A DNA stretch of 6,729 nt from Rubrobacter sp. (GCA_016781705.1 JADDPV010000061.1:1-6729), one strand, 5' to 3'; shown: positions 1 to 5,002, counted from the first letter of the stretch. Program-made: numbers and translations. Notes: generated by a model from the letters alone, not told the origin.

Positions 1-143
1 CCCGCGATGGCCAGCGGCCCGGGCAGCAAGAACGCCGGCACGCCGAAGAGGCGCACCAGCAGCTCCCAAAGGGCGAGCGCGGCGAGCGCGAGCAGGGCCG
101 CCGGCAGAGCCGAGGGCAAGGCCGAGGGGAGAGCGCGTTTCAA
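1..143 (-). CDS. ABC transporter permease, N-terminal fragment (ThiX/SsuC-like, probable thiamine-pyrimidine importer)
   Basis: Partial gene: only the first 47 codons are inside the window and the rest continues past position 1. It would be the membrane-spanning subunit of an importer whose ATPase is the gene just upstream. Translation from a TTG at 143-141 gives MKRALPSALPSALPAALLAL followed by more Ala/Leu-rich sequence, then WELLVRLFGVPAFLLPGP at about residues 26-43. A first hydrophobic helix followed by a W-E-L-x-V-R and a 'P-x-F-L-L-P-G-P' element is how SsuC/TauC/ThiX-type permeases begin. The TTG shares a TTGA overlap with the ATPase stop, so I chose it although no good Shine-Dalgarno is visible. 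The substrate is inferred only from the riboswitch and tenA genes upstream. The gene is too short for a standard ORF caller to report. Confidence 0.8.
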   Translation of the reverse strand, partial: MKRALPSALPSALPAALLALAALALWELLVRLFGVPAFLLPGPLAIA

Positions 144-934
144 AGCCCGGCTACCCGCAGAGCCTGCAGCAGACGCCCCTTGAGCCGGGTAAATTGGGTC
201 GTGGTCTCGACCGCCATCGCGCGGGGGCGTTGGAGGTCCACGGCGAGATCGAGGGCGACGCGGGCGGGCCTCCTGGTGAGGACGACGACGCGGTCGGCGA
301 GCAGGAGTGCCTCGTCCACGTCGTGGGTGACGAGGACGATGGTGGCGGCGAGCTCGCCCCTAACTTCGAGGAGCCACTCCTGGAGGTCGCGGCGGGTGAG
401 GGCGTCGAGGGCACCGAAGGGCTCGTCGAGCAGGAGCACGTCGCGCCCGAGCAGCGCCGTCCGGAGCAGGGCCACGCGCGAGCGCATCCCGCCCGAGAGC
501 GCCCACGGCGGCGCTTTCGCGAACTCCCCGAGCCCGAAGCGTTCGAGCGCCTCCCTCGCCCTTCCGCGTGCCTTCTTCTTCGGCGCGCCGGTCGCTTCGA
601 GGCCCAAAGCCACGTTGGCGGCGACGTTGCGCCAGGGGAGGAGGAGGTCGCTCTGGGGCATGTAGGCGACGCCGCCGGGGCTCGAGAGCCGCTCACCGTC
701 CTTCTCGACCGAGCCTTCGTCCGGGTCTTCGAGGCCGGCGAGCAGCGAGAGGAGGGTGGACTTGCCGGCGCCGGACGGCCCGATCAGGGCGACGAACGTC
801 CCCTGCTCGACCGCGAGGTCCACGCCGTCGAGTATCCGCACGCCGCCCTTCGCCACACGCACGCCGCGCGCCGCGAGCTTGGGCCTCACCCCCGCCGCGC
901 CGGCCTTGCGGACTCCGGCCCCTTCCACCGTCAT
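140..934 (-). CDS. thiZ: ABC transporter ATP-binding protein (ThiZ/SsuB-like)
   Basis: A 264-residue cytoplasmic ATPase that should power import through the permease encoded next. All ABC motifs are intact: Walker A GPSGAGKST at 52-60, Q-loop Gln94 in YMPQSD, signature LSGGM at 146-150, Walker B VLLLDE at 166-171, D-loop ALD at 175-177 and H-loop His204. The short form, with FGALDALTR after Walker B and a C-terminus lacking a regulatory domain, is typical of the nitrate/sulfonate/taurine/HMP importer family (SsuB, TauB, ThiZ). The frame stays open upstream to 1093, but I chose the ATG at 934 because it overlaps the tenA stop as ATGA and gives the normal family length. The upstream extension is Arg/Pro/Gly-rich shadow sequence. 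It lies in the TPP-riboswitch operon, so a pyrimidine substrate (formylamino-HMP or HMP) is the best inference. The ABC ATPase call is near certain; the thiZ name is context-based. Confidence 0.88.
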   Translation of the reverse strand: MTVEGAGVRKAGAAGVRPKLAARGVRVAKGGVRILDGVDLAVEQGTFVALIGPSGAGKSTLLSLLAGLEDPDEGSVEKDGERLSSPGGVAYMPQSDLLLPWRNVAANVALGLEATGAPKKKARGRAREALERFGLGEFAKAPPWALSGGMRSRVALLRTALLGRDVLLLDEPFGALDALTRRDLQEWLLEVRGELAATIVLVTHDVDEALLLADRVVVLTRRPARVALDLAVDLQRPRAMAVETTTQFTRLKGRLLQALRVAGL

Positions 935-1557
935 CCCCCCGCCGCGCCGGCCTCGAAGAAGCCGAGCTCCAGCGCCATCGCCCGGCGGTAAGCGGAGCGG
1001 ATGTCCGGATCGTCGGCGGCGTAGCGGTCCAGGAGGGCTTCGAGCTTGCGGGCGAGGGCCTCGAAGCCGGGGTCGGCGTAGGTCCGGATCCACTCCGCGT
1101 AAGGGTTACCCTCCTCGCTGCCGTCTTCGGCGAGCGACCTCCCGAGGAATGCGTAGAGCCTCATGCACGGGGTCATCGCGGCGCAGGTCTCGCCGACGCC
1201 CTTGAGGGAGGCCGTGGAGAGCAGGAAGCCGGTGTAGGCGAGCGTCGCTTCGGCGGGGACGACTTCCGCGAGGTCCACGCCCCACTGTTTCGCGTAGCCC
1301 TCGTGCAGCTGTAGCTCCTCGATCGCGCCGGCCACCAGCCCGGCGAAGTCGCGCATACCGTCGGCGTCCGGAGCGTGCGCCAGAGCGAGCGCGTACGCGC
1401 GGGCGAACCCCTCCAAAAAGTACGCGTCTTGCGCCACGTACCACCGGAATCGTTCGAGCGGCAGCGTCCCGTCCCCCAGCCCCCGCACGAAGCGGTGCTC
1501 CAATGAGGCCCGCACGAGGTCCCCGTTCTCCTCCCACAACGTCTTCGACAGGCTCAC
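931..1557 (-). CDS. tenA: TenA family aminopyrimidine aminohydrolase / thiaminase II (cysteine type, TenA_C)
   Basis: A 208-residue soluble, all-helical TenA protein. Known family members hydrolyse 4-amino-5-aminomethyl-2-methylpyrimidine to HMP, and some cleave thiamine. Residues matching the Bacillus TenA active site can be placed by eye: Asp44 in YVAQDAYFLEGF, Tyr108 in LAYTGFL, catalytic Cys131 and Tyr135 in MTPCMRLY, and Glu197 near the C-terminus in MALELGFFE. The start is a GTG at 1557 that overlaps the stop of the upstream tenA paralogue as GTGA. The start codon context and full family length support this choice. Its own stop overlaps the ATPase start as ATGA. Cotranscription with the ABC importer and control by the TPP riboswitch fit salvage of thiamine breakdown products. 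Which physiological substrate it prefers cannot be read from sequence. Confidence 0.93.
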   Translation of the reverse strand: MSLSKTLWEENGDLVRASLEHRFVRGLGDGTLPLERFRWYVAQDAYFLEGFARAYALALAHAPDADGMRDFAGLVAGAIEELQLHEGYAKQWGVDLAEVVPAEATLAYTGFLLSTASLKGVGETCAAMTPCMRLYAFLGRSLAEDGSEEGNPYAEWIRTYADPGFEALARKLEALLDRYAADDPDIRSAYRRAMALELGFFEAGAAGG

Positions 1558-2180
1558 GCGCCGCCCTCGCTCGAAAGCGCCATCTCCCAGAAGTCCCGCT
1601 CCAGCCGCGCGACCGTCAGGAACGTCTCCTCCGCCCGCTCCCGCTCGTCCCCGGACGCCCCTTCCAACGCGGCGTCGGCGGCCCCTTCGAGTCCGGAGAC
1701 GTAGCCGGCGAAGTCCGGGGTAGTCCAGTGCTCGACGAACTCTCTGTAGTCCGGGTGCCCCGGCCTCGCGCTCGTCCAGGCTTCGAGGTAGGCACGCTCG
1801 ATAGCCCAGAGCGCGGTAATGGCGGCCGGGTAGGGCTCAGTTTCGAGCCCGATCAGGAACTCCCGGTAGGCGGCGTTGGTAGGATGGCGTGGCGCTTCGA
1901 GGTCCAATTCACGTTCTTTCGCCTTATCCTCGAACCAGCTCAACTCGCCCTCGAGCGCCACCAGGCCGCCCGCGATCAGGGCCTGGTCCGTGCGTGGCGC
2001 GCGCGGGATCAGACGCGACTGGAAGCCGAGCCCGTCCAGGACGAACAGGTAGTCCTGTACCAGCCACGCCTCGAATGCTTCATCGGGCAGGGTCCCCTCG
2101 CGCACTCCCTCTAGGAAGGGATGCCGGGTAGCCGCTTGCCACCGGGCCTCATGGCGGTCGAGCAGATCCAAAGCCCTCAT
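1554..2180 (-). CDS. TenA family protein lacking the catalytic cysteine (TenA_E-like)
   Basis: A 208-residue TenA homologue and the first full gene behind the riboswitch. The conserved N-terminal pattern is present (RHPFLEGVREGTLP at about 19-32, then Asp43 in VQDYLF), with Tyr105 and the C-terminal Glu194 in LERDFWEMA. The cysteine region differs: where the downstream paralogue has TPCMRLY, this protein has LWAIERAY (124-131). The usual Cys is absent and a Glu (E128) sits three residues before the conserved Tyr. That matches the TenA_E class described in plants and other organisms, which is known to act on amino-HMP and its formyl derivative. The ATG at 2180 gives canonical length. The frame is open to an ATG at 2267 next to the aptamer, which would add 29 Arg-rich residues. 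The Shine-Dalgarno is weak (GGAA, about 11 nt upstream). The family is firm; the TenA_E assignment is by motif only. Confidence 0.88.
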   Translation of the reverse strand: MRALDLLDRHEARWQAATRHPFLEGVREGTLPDEAFEAWLVQDYLFVLDGLGFQSRLIPRAPRTDQALIAGGLVALEGELSWFEDKAKERELDLEAPRHPTNAAYREFLIGLETEPYPAAITALWAIERAYLEAWTSARPGHPDYREFVEHWTTPDFAGYVSGLEGAADAALEGASGDERERAEETFLTVARLERDFWEMALSSEGGA

Positions 2181-2227
2181 GGGGCGCACGTTCCGGCGAG
2201 AGTCCCAATACCTCTTAGCGCTTCCAA
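2177..2227 (-). CDS. possible 16-codon leader ORF between riboswitch and tenA
   Basis: A TTG at 2227-2225 is preceded by a strong purine-rich AAGGAAGG four bases upstream. It opens a frame of 16 codons (reading MEALRGIGTLAGTCAP) whose TGA at 2179-2177 overlaps the ATG of the following tenA as ATGA. No homology is claimed. The reasons to list it are that tenA itself has only a weak Shine-Dalgarno, and that all other junctions in this operon are the same 4-nt overlap, so translational coupling is plausible. It could equally be chance, as TTG starts and purine-rich runs are common. Confidence 0.3.
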   Translation of the reverse strand: MEALRGIGTLAGTCAP

Positions 2228-2271
2228 CGCACCTTCCTTCCGCTCTTGCGGGGATGCGTGGAGGCATTTTC

Positions 2272-2370
2272 TCGAACTCCCTGCGCCGGCATTATCCGGA
2301 TCAGGTCCTCGGGTCGGCGCCCGGCCGCGGCTCGCGGCGCCCTCTCAGCCTCCCGGCTCCCCGGTCTCTC
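2272..2370 (-). ncRNA. TPP riboswitch (THI element)
   Basis: The minus strand carries the hallmarks of the thiamine pyrophosphate aptamer in order. These are CGGGG, a short P3 stem AGCC-GGGA-GGCT, the CTGAGA pyrimidine-binding motif, an inserted GC-rich stem, ACCCG closing P2, then CCTGATCCGGATAATGCCGG with CGCAGGGA. CCGG-ATAATG-CCGG and CCTG...CAGG form the P4/P5 arm. The extra stem between CTGAGA and ACCCG contains a perfect CCGCG-AGC-CGCGG hairpin, consistent with an optional P3a arm. P1 is weak: only about three pairs are obvious (GAC with GTT). The aptamer ends about 91 nt before the tenA ATG. I see no hairpin followed by a U-run there, so control of translation is more likely than attenuation. 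A GCGCCC just before the ATG could pair with GGGCGC in the aptamer, which is inference. TPP binding is expected to switch off the operon. Confidence 0.95.
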
Positions 2371-2381
2371 CAACTTTACCT

Positions 2382-2410
2382 AATGTAATCCAGGCGCCCG
2401 CCCCGCACAA
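2382..2410 (-). promoter_or_regulatory. predicted promoter of the TPP-riboswitch operon
   Basis: On the minus strand a TTGTGC at 2410-2405 is followed, after exactly 17 bases, by TACATT at 2387-2382. This -10/-35 pair would start transcription near 2375, only a few bases before the aptamer, which is where a riboswitch promoter is expected. The -10 matches the consensus at four of six positions and the -35 at three, so the placement carries as much weight as the sequence. Confidence 0.5.
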
Positions 2411-2433
2411 CCGCCGGCGGCTTACGGGCGGTC

Positions 2434-2976
2434 CTACGCGTCGGCCATGAGGAGGCCGAGCACGGTGGTGGCCGCCGTGATCTCACCACCCCAAACCTTC
2501 CTCCTGGCCTCCTCGAACGGCACTTCGACCGCCGAGACGAACTCGGTCGGCTCCGGCGCCGGCCCGGCGAGCGCCTTCTCCGCCCGGCAGCGGAATAGGT
2601 GGCACACCTCCGTCGAACGCCCCGGGCTCGTATGTACCGAGACGAGGTGCGAAAGGTCCTCCGCCCCGTAGCCGGTCTCCTCCAGGAGCTCCCGACGCAC
2701 GGCCTCGCGCGGGTCCTCCCCCCTCTCCACCCCCCCGCCGGGCAACTCCAGCGTGAACCCCCCGACCGGCTGACGCCACTGACGGACGAGCACGACGTCA
2801 CCACCCCGCGTCACCGGCACCACCGCCGCGAACCCACCGCTCTCCAGGACGCCGTACTCGATCGTGCGCCCGTCCGGCAACGCAACCTCGTCCAACCGGA
2901 ACGCGCACCAGGGGTTGCGGTACAGGTACTCCGCCCCCAGATCCCACCACCGCCCTAAGTCCCGGGAACCGGTCAC
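2434..2976 (-). CDS. Nudix hydrolase, ADP-ribose pyrophosphatase type
   Basis: A 180-residue cytoplasmic Nudix enzyme likely to hydrolyse ADP-ribose or a related nucleoside diphosphate sugar. The Nudix box GX5EX7REUXEEXGU is complete at residues 81-103 (Gly81, Glu87, Arg95, Glu96, Glu99, Glu100, Gly102), with Tyr103 in the last hydrophobic place. The preceding VRQWRQPVGGFTLELPGG (64-81) and the SPGRSTE (117-123), with Pro118 about 16 residues after the box, are features of ADP-ribose pyrophosphatases. I chose the GTG at 2976 because a perfect TATAAT lies just upstream. The frame continues to 3066, but that stretch overlaps the promoter and would run past the divergent gene's start. The stop is TAG. 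It is transcribed away from the SRPBCC gene and towards the thiamine operon, but a separate promoter and riboswitch follow it, so it is not part of that operon. Exact substrate unknown. Confidence 0.9.
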   Translation of the reverse strand: MTGSRDLGRWWDLGAEYLYRNPWCAFRLDEVALPDGRTIEYGVLESGGFAAVVPVTRGGDVVLVRQWRQPVGGFTLELPGGGVERGEDPREAVRRELLEETGYGAEDLSHLVSVHTSPGRSTEVCHLFRCRAEKALAGPAPEPTEFVSAVEVPFEEARRKVWGGEITAATTVLGLLMADA

Positions 2977-2982
2977 ACGCGG

Positions 2983-2988
2983 ATTATA
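2983..2988 (-). promoter_or_regulatory. -10 box of the Nudix gene (probable leaderless start)
   Basis: A consensus TATAAT on the minus strand ends six bases before the GTG at 2976, so the transcription start should fall on or next to the start codon. There is no Shine-Dalgarno before this GTG. No good -35 is visible at 16-18 bases. Confidence 0.6.
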
Positions 2989-3029
2989 TTCGGGCGGAGG
3001 CCGGGACTGGAACCCCCGCGAACCTGGTG

Positions 3030-3035
3030 TATCAT
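3030..3035 (+). promoter_or_regulatory. -10 box of the SRPBCC gene (probable leaderless start)
   Basis: TATCAT on the plus strand ends eight bases before the GTG at 3044, placing transcription initiation at about 3041-3044. The bases between (TTCTCAAC) contain no Shine-Dalgarno, which fits a leaderless or nearly leaderless mRNA. The -35 would fall around 3007-3012 (CTGGAA, weak) and overlaps the region expected for the divergent Nudix promoter. Confidence 0.5.
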
Positions 3036-3043
3036 TTCTCAAC

Positions 3044-3550
3044 GTGAGCTTAACCATTCTGAACAAACCGCAAGAACAAGCAGTCGGGGCGAGCCTCTTC
3101 GTGCCCGTACCGCCCGAAAGGCTCTACGAGGTCGCGCGGGACGTGCGCGCCTTTCCATTGTGGGCGCCCGGGGTGCGGCGCGTAAGGGTCGTCGGGGGGC
3201 CGGACGGGCCGGGGATGGCCTCGGAGTGGGAGGTCTCGTTCCTCGGTTTGAGGAAGAAGGTCGGGAGCGTCCTCGAGGAGGCAGAGCCGCCCCGGTTCCT
3301 GCGCTGGAGCTACGACGGTCCCGTCCGGGGCTGGGGGGAGTGTGAGATCTCGCCTCTCGGGAGCGGCGCGCTCGCCGGGTTCAAAACGTCGCTGCGTCCC
3401 GAAGACCCCGCCCTGGAGCGGCTGATGCGGACCTCCGCCGCGAGGGGCGCCGCCACGAGCCACCTCAAACGCTGCCTCGCCCGGCTCGGGCGAGCCGCCT
3501 GCGGTGACGATGGCGTCGTGCGCGTCGGGCCGCTGGAAGGTTTCATCTAA
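3044..3550 (+). CDS. SRPBCC family protein (polyketide cyclase/START-like lipid-binding fold)
   Basis: A 168-residue soluble protein with the pattern of the SRPBCC/polyketide-cyclase superfamily, which folds into a helix-grip barrel with a hydrophobic ligand cavity. Visible family features are the opening strand ASLFVPVPPERLYEVARDV (16-34), the F-P-L-W-A-P-G-V segment (37-44) typical of coenzyme Q-binding/cyclase-like members, then GMASEWEVSFLGLRKKVGSV (57-76), the PPRFLRWSYDGP strand (82-93) and a C-terminal helix (about 122-150) that would cap the pocket. The frame is open upstream to 2864, but that part overlaps the Nudix gene. The GTG at 3044 fits the -10 box and the fold's usual N-terminus. 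A short tail after residue 150 has no recognisable motif. Ligand and function are unknown. It is divergent from the Nudix gene, so the two may share a regulatory region. Confidence 0.8.
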   Translation: MSLTILNKPQEQAVGASLFVPVPPERLYEVARDVRAFPLWAPGVRRVRVVGGPDGPGMASEWEVSFLGLRKKVGSVLEEAEPPRFLRWSYDGPVRGWGECEISPLGSGALAGFKTSLRPEDPALERLMRTSAARGAATSHLKRCLARLGRAACGDDGVVRVGPLEGFI

Positions 3551-3576
3551 GGCCGGCGCTCGCGCAAAGAGCAAGA

Positions 3577-3594
3577 GAGGGGCCGTGGCCCCTC
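3577..3594 (-). terminator. hairpin terminator between convergent genes
   Basis: A near-perfect inverted repeat (GAGGGGCC-GT-GGCCCCTC) sits about 26 bases from each of the convergent SRPBCC and ferredoxin stop codons. On the minus strand the stem is followed by TCTTGCTCTTTG, a moderately T-rich tail, so it suits ferredoxin termination best. On the plus strand the tail is C-rich, so action there is less certain. Confidence 0.6.
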
Positions 3595-3621
3595 CCCAGC
3601 GTCAGCGCTCGCGATCTGTCG

Positions 3622-3855
3622 CTACTCGAAGTGGCTAGCGGCCTTGGAGATGTAGCTCTCCTGGTCCTCCGGGACCTCGTCCTCCGGGTAGATGGCCTCC
3701 ACCGGACACTCGGGCTCGCAGGCGCCGCAGTCTATGCACTCTTCGGGGTTGATCATGAAATGGTCCCCCGCGTCGTAGATGCAGTCCACCGGACAAACCT
3801 CGACGCAAGACTGGTCCTTCGTGCCGATGCACGGCTCGGTGATAACGTAGGTCAT
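3622..3855 (-). CDS. fdxA: seven-iron ferredoxin ([3Fe-4S][4Fe-4S] type)
   Basis: A 77-residue acidic ferredoxin, a small cytoplasmic electron carrier. The cysteines are Cys9, 17, 21, 25, 40, 43, 46 and 50. By comparison with Azotobacter FdI and mycobacterial FdxA, Cys21/40/43/46 should hold a [4Fe-4S] cluster and Cys9/17/50 a [3Fe-4S] cluster. The position that would complete a second CxxC in the first motif is Thr12 (C-I-G-T), which supports the 3Fe cluster. Cys25 would be free, as in FdI. CPVDCIYD and CIDCGACEPECPVEAI are family signatures. It lacks the long C-terminal extension of FdxA (about 105 residues), ending soon after the second motif. A strong AGGAGGA lies 6-7 bases before the ATG. 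It has its own extended -10 promoter downstream of the Crp-like gene. The redox partner is unknown; the symbol is by family resemblance. Confidence 0.92.
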   Translation of the reverse strand: MTYVITEPCIGTKDQSCVEVCPVDCIYDAGDHFMINPEECIDCGACEPECPVEAIYPEDEVPEDQESYISKAASHFE

Positions 3856-3861
3856 CTCAAA

Positions 3862-3868
3862 TCCTCCT
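3862..3868 (-). promoter_or_regulatory. strong ribosome binding site of the ferredoxin gene
   Basis: AGGAGGA on the minus strand, six bases from the ATG at 3855. It fixes the ferredoxin start and suggests high translation. It contrasts with the neighbouring leaderless genes. Confidence 0.85.
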
Positions 3869-3901
3869 CTCGGTACTCCTCGTCTTTAAATCCGTTGCAG
3901 C

Positions 3902-3910
3902 TTTATACCA
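3902..3910 (-). promoter_or_regulatory. extended -10 promoter of the ferredoxin gene
   Basis: TGGTATAAA on the minus strand is an extended -10 element (TGn followed by TATAAA). It predicts a start near 3895 and a leader of about 40 nt. No convincing -35 is seen at 16-18 bases, as is common for extended -10 promoters. Confidence 0.5.
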
Positions 3911-3979
3911 GCGCGTTACCCAGCGAACTACAGCCGTTGACACCCATCATCGCAGCCCATGACCGCAATCATCTTTGGA

Positions 3980-3995
3980 TGTGACCTCGATCAAA
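3980..3995. promoter_or_regulatory. candidate CRP/FNR-type operator
   Basis: TGTGA-CCTCGA-TCAAA is a 16-bp near-palindrome. One half is the CRP half-site TGTGA. On the other strand the other half reads TTTGATC, close to the FNR half-site TTGAT. It lies directly downstream of a Crp/Fnr-family gene and its centre is roughly 92 bp upstream of the predicted ferredoxin start, a spacing used by class I CRP-type activators. One match in one intergenic region is weak evidence by itself. Confidence 0.35.
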
Positions 3996-4029
3996 TTACC
4001 AGCAAAATTGCCCTTTTTGGGAGTGATTC

Positions 4030-4791
4030 TCAGGTGCGGGAGCGCAACTCGGCGGGCTTGAGGATGGTGATGGACTTGCCGCCGTGCAGGTCGAGGATAC
4101 CCTCCTGGGCAAGCCTGCTGAGGGCGCGTGAGAGTGCCTCGCGCGAGATGCCGGTCGCCTCGGCCATCTCCTGGCGCGAGAGCGAGGGCTCGAAGACGAC
4201 GCCGCGCTTGGTGACGCGGCCCTCCTCGGTGGCGAGGTTCAGGAGCATCCGGGCGACGCGCTGGGGGGCGCTGTGGAACACGAGGTCGCCGACGAGGTCT
4301 TCGAGCTCGCGGGCGCGGGCGGCGAGGGCGCGGGCGAGGCGAAGGGAGGCGTCGGGGAAGCGTCCGGCTATGTTCAGGAGGTCGTCGCGGAACACGGCGT
4401 AGAGGACGCAGTCGGTGAGGGCGGTGGCGCCCTGGCTCTGGGGTTTGCCTTCGAGGGCCGAGGCGAGGCCCAGGACGGCGCCGTCGCCTACGACGCCGAG
4501 AATCTGGTCGCGGTTCTTGGAGCCGCCCGAGGAGCGCCTGAGCTTCACCCGGCCCTCGCGCAGGAAGTAGACCGCGCCGGAGGGTTGTCCCTCGCGGTAG
4601 ATCTCCGTCCCCGCCCCGATCTCTAAAACCTCCGAGGCGATGGCTAACGCCTGAAAGAAACCCTCCTCCAGCCCGGCCAGAAGCTCGAACTCCTCTTGTA
4701 GACCCTCGAGCTTCTTCAGGTGCTCGACGGCGCGGCAGCGGGCGCCCGGCAGCCGCGCCCAGGACGGGGGCGCGTTATCGCCGTAGACCAC
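4030..4791 (-). CDS. Crp/Fnr family transcriptional regulator
   Basis: A 253-residue DNA-binding regulator with an N-terminal cyclic-nucleotide-binding-like barrel (about 35-140), a long dimerisation helix (about 140-170) and a C-terminal winged helix (about 170-250). The helix-turn-helix LSRQEMAEATGISREALSRALSRLAQEGIL (204-233) is clear. Its recognition helix carries Arg217, Glu218, Ser221 and Arg222, combining the FNR E-x-x-S-R pattern with the Arg found in CRP. The phosphate-binding cassette of CRP is not conserved: the region that should contain G-E-L and R-S-A reads LGLASALEGKPQSQGA (107-122). The only cysteines are Cys19 and Cys128, so an FNR-type iron-sulfur cluster is unlikely. The signal is therefore unknown. 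It starts at a GTG with AGAGGG seven bases upstream, and the first 30 residues precede the usual domain. The ferredoxin downstream is a possible target. Confidence 0.9.
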   Translation of the reverse strand: MVYGDNAPPSWARLPGARCRAVEHLKKLEGLQEEFELLAGLEEGFFQALAIASEVLEIGAGTEIYREGQPSGAVYFLREGRVKLRRSSGGSKNRDQILGVVGDGAVLGLASALEGKPQSQGATALTDCVLYAVFRDDLLNIAGRFPDASLRLARALAARARELEDLVGDLVFHSAPQRVARMLLNLATEEGRVTKRGVVFEPSLSRQEMAEATGISREALSRALSRLAQEGILDLHGGKSITILKPAELRSRT

Positions 4792-4829
4792 TAGCCGACC
4801 CTCTTCGATGCCAGGAAGATCACGACCTC

Positions 4830-4858
4830 TTTATACGCTAAGCGGCGGAGGTTTGCAG
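4830..4858 (-). promoter_or_regulatory. predicted promoter of the Crp/Fnr regulator gene
   Basis: TATAAA at 4835-4830 on the minus strand, with CTGCAA at 4858-4853 after a 17-base spacer. This predicts a start near 4823 and a leader of about 32 nt containing the AAGAGGG ribosome site. The -35 match is only three of six. Confidence 0.45.
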
Positions 4859-4871
4859 TAAACAGTCCTTC

Positions 4872-4998
4872 AGCTGGCCGGCCTGTGATCGAAGTAGGAA
4901 GGCCATCTGGTCCTACGAACGCCGGGGCATACCGGAGACCACGCTCCGGCTGGAAAGGGTTTAAGCTGACAAGCGGAAGTGCTGACTAGCTGGCCGGC
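4872..4998. repeat. 11-bp direct repeat pair AGCTGGCCGGC
   Basis: The identical 11-mer occurs at 4872-4882 and 4988-4998, 116 bp apart, on either side of the crp-SDR intergenic region. Each copy contains the palindrome GCCGGC. The second copy ends a few bases before the SDR ribosome binding site. It may be a paired operator; no regulator is identified. Two small hairpins lie between the copies, GTAGGA...TCCTAC (4894-4916) and CCGGAG-ACCACG-CTCCGG (4932-4949). Confidence 0.45.
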
Positions 4999-5002
4999 TA
5001 TA

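Noticed and set aside
935..1093. N-terminal extension of the ABC ATPase to 1093
   Set aside because: The extra 53 residues are Arg/Pro-rich, overlap the tenA coding sequence and resemble no ABC domain; the ATG at 934 has the ATGA overlap and the normal family length.
180..1314. Several long plus-strand frames (for example 194-991 and 568-1314)
   Set aside because: They are antisense to the clearly conserved ABC ATPase and tenA genes, are rich in Arg/Ala/Gly/Pro, and show no motif. Long antisense frames are expected in GC-rich DNA.
2394..2428. GC-rich inverted repeat CGCCCG...CGGGCG with inner CCGCCGGCGG, after the Nudix stop
   Set aside because: It could be a terminator for the Nudix gene, but the inner palindrome leaves no loop, there is no T-run, and part of it overlaps the predicted -35 and spacer of the thiamine operon. 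Not supported well enough to list.
3934..3941. TTGACA on the plus strand in the ferredoxin-crp gap
   Set aside because: No -10 box lies 16-18 bases downstream and no plus-strand gene follows.
4004..4026. CCC-AAAAA-GGG followed by CAATTTTGC downstream of the Crp-like gene (minus strand)
   Set aside because: A three-pair stem is too weak for a confident intrinsic terminator.
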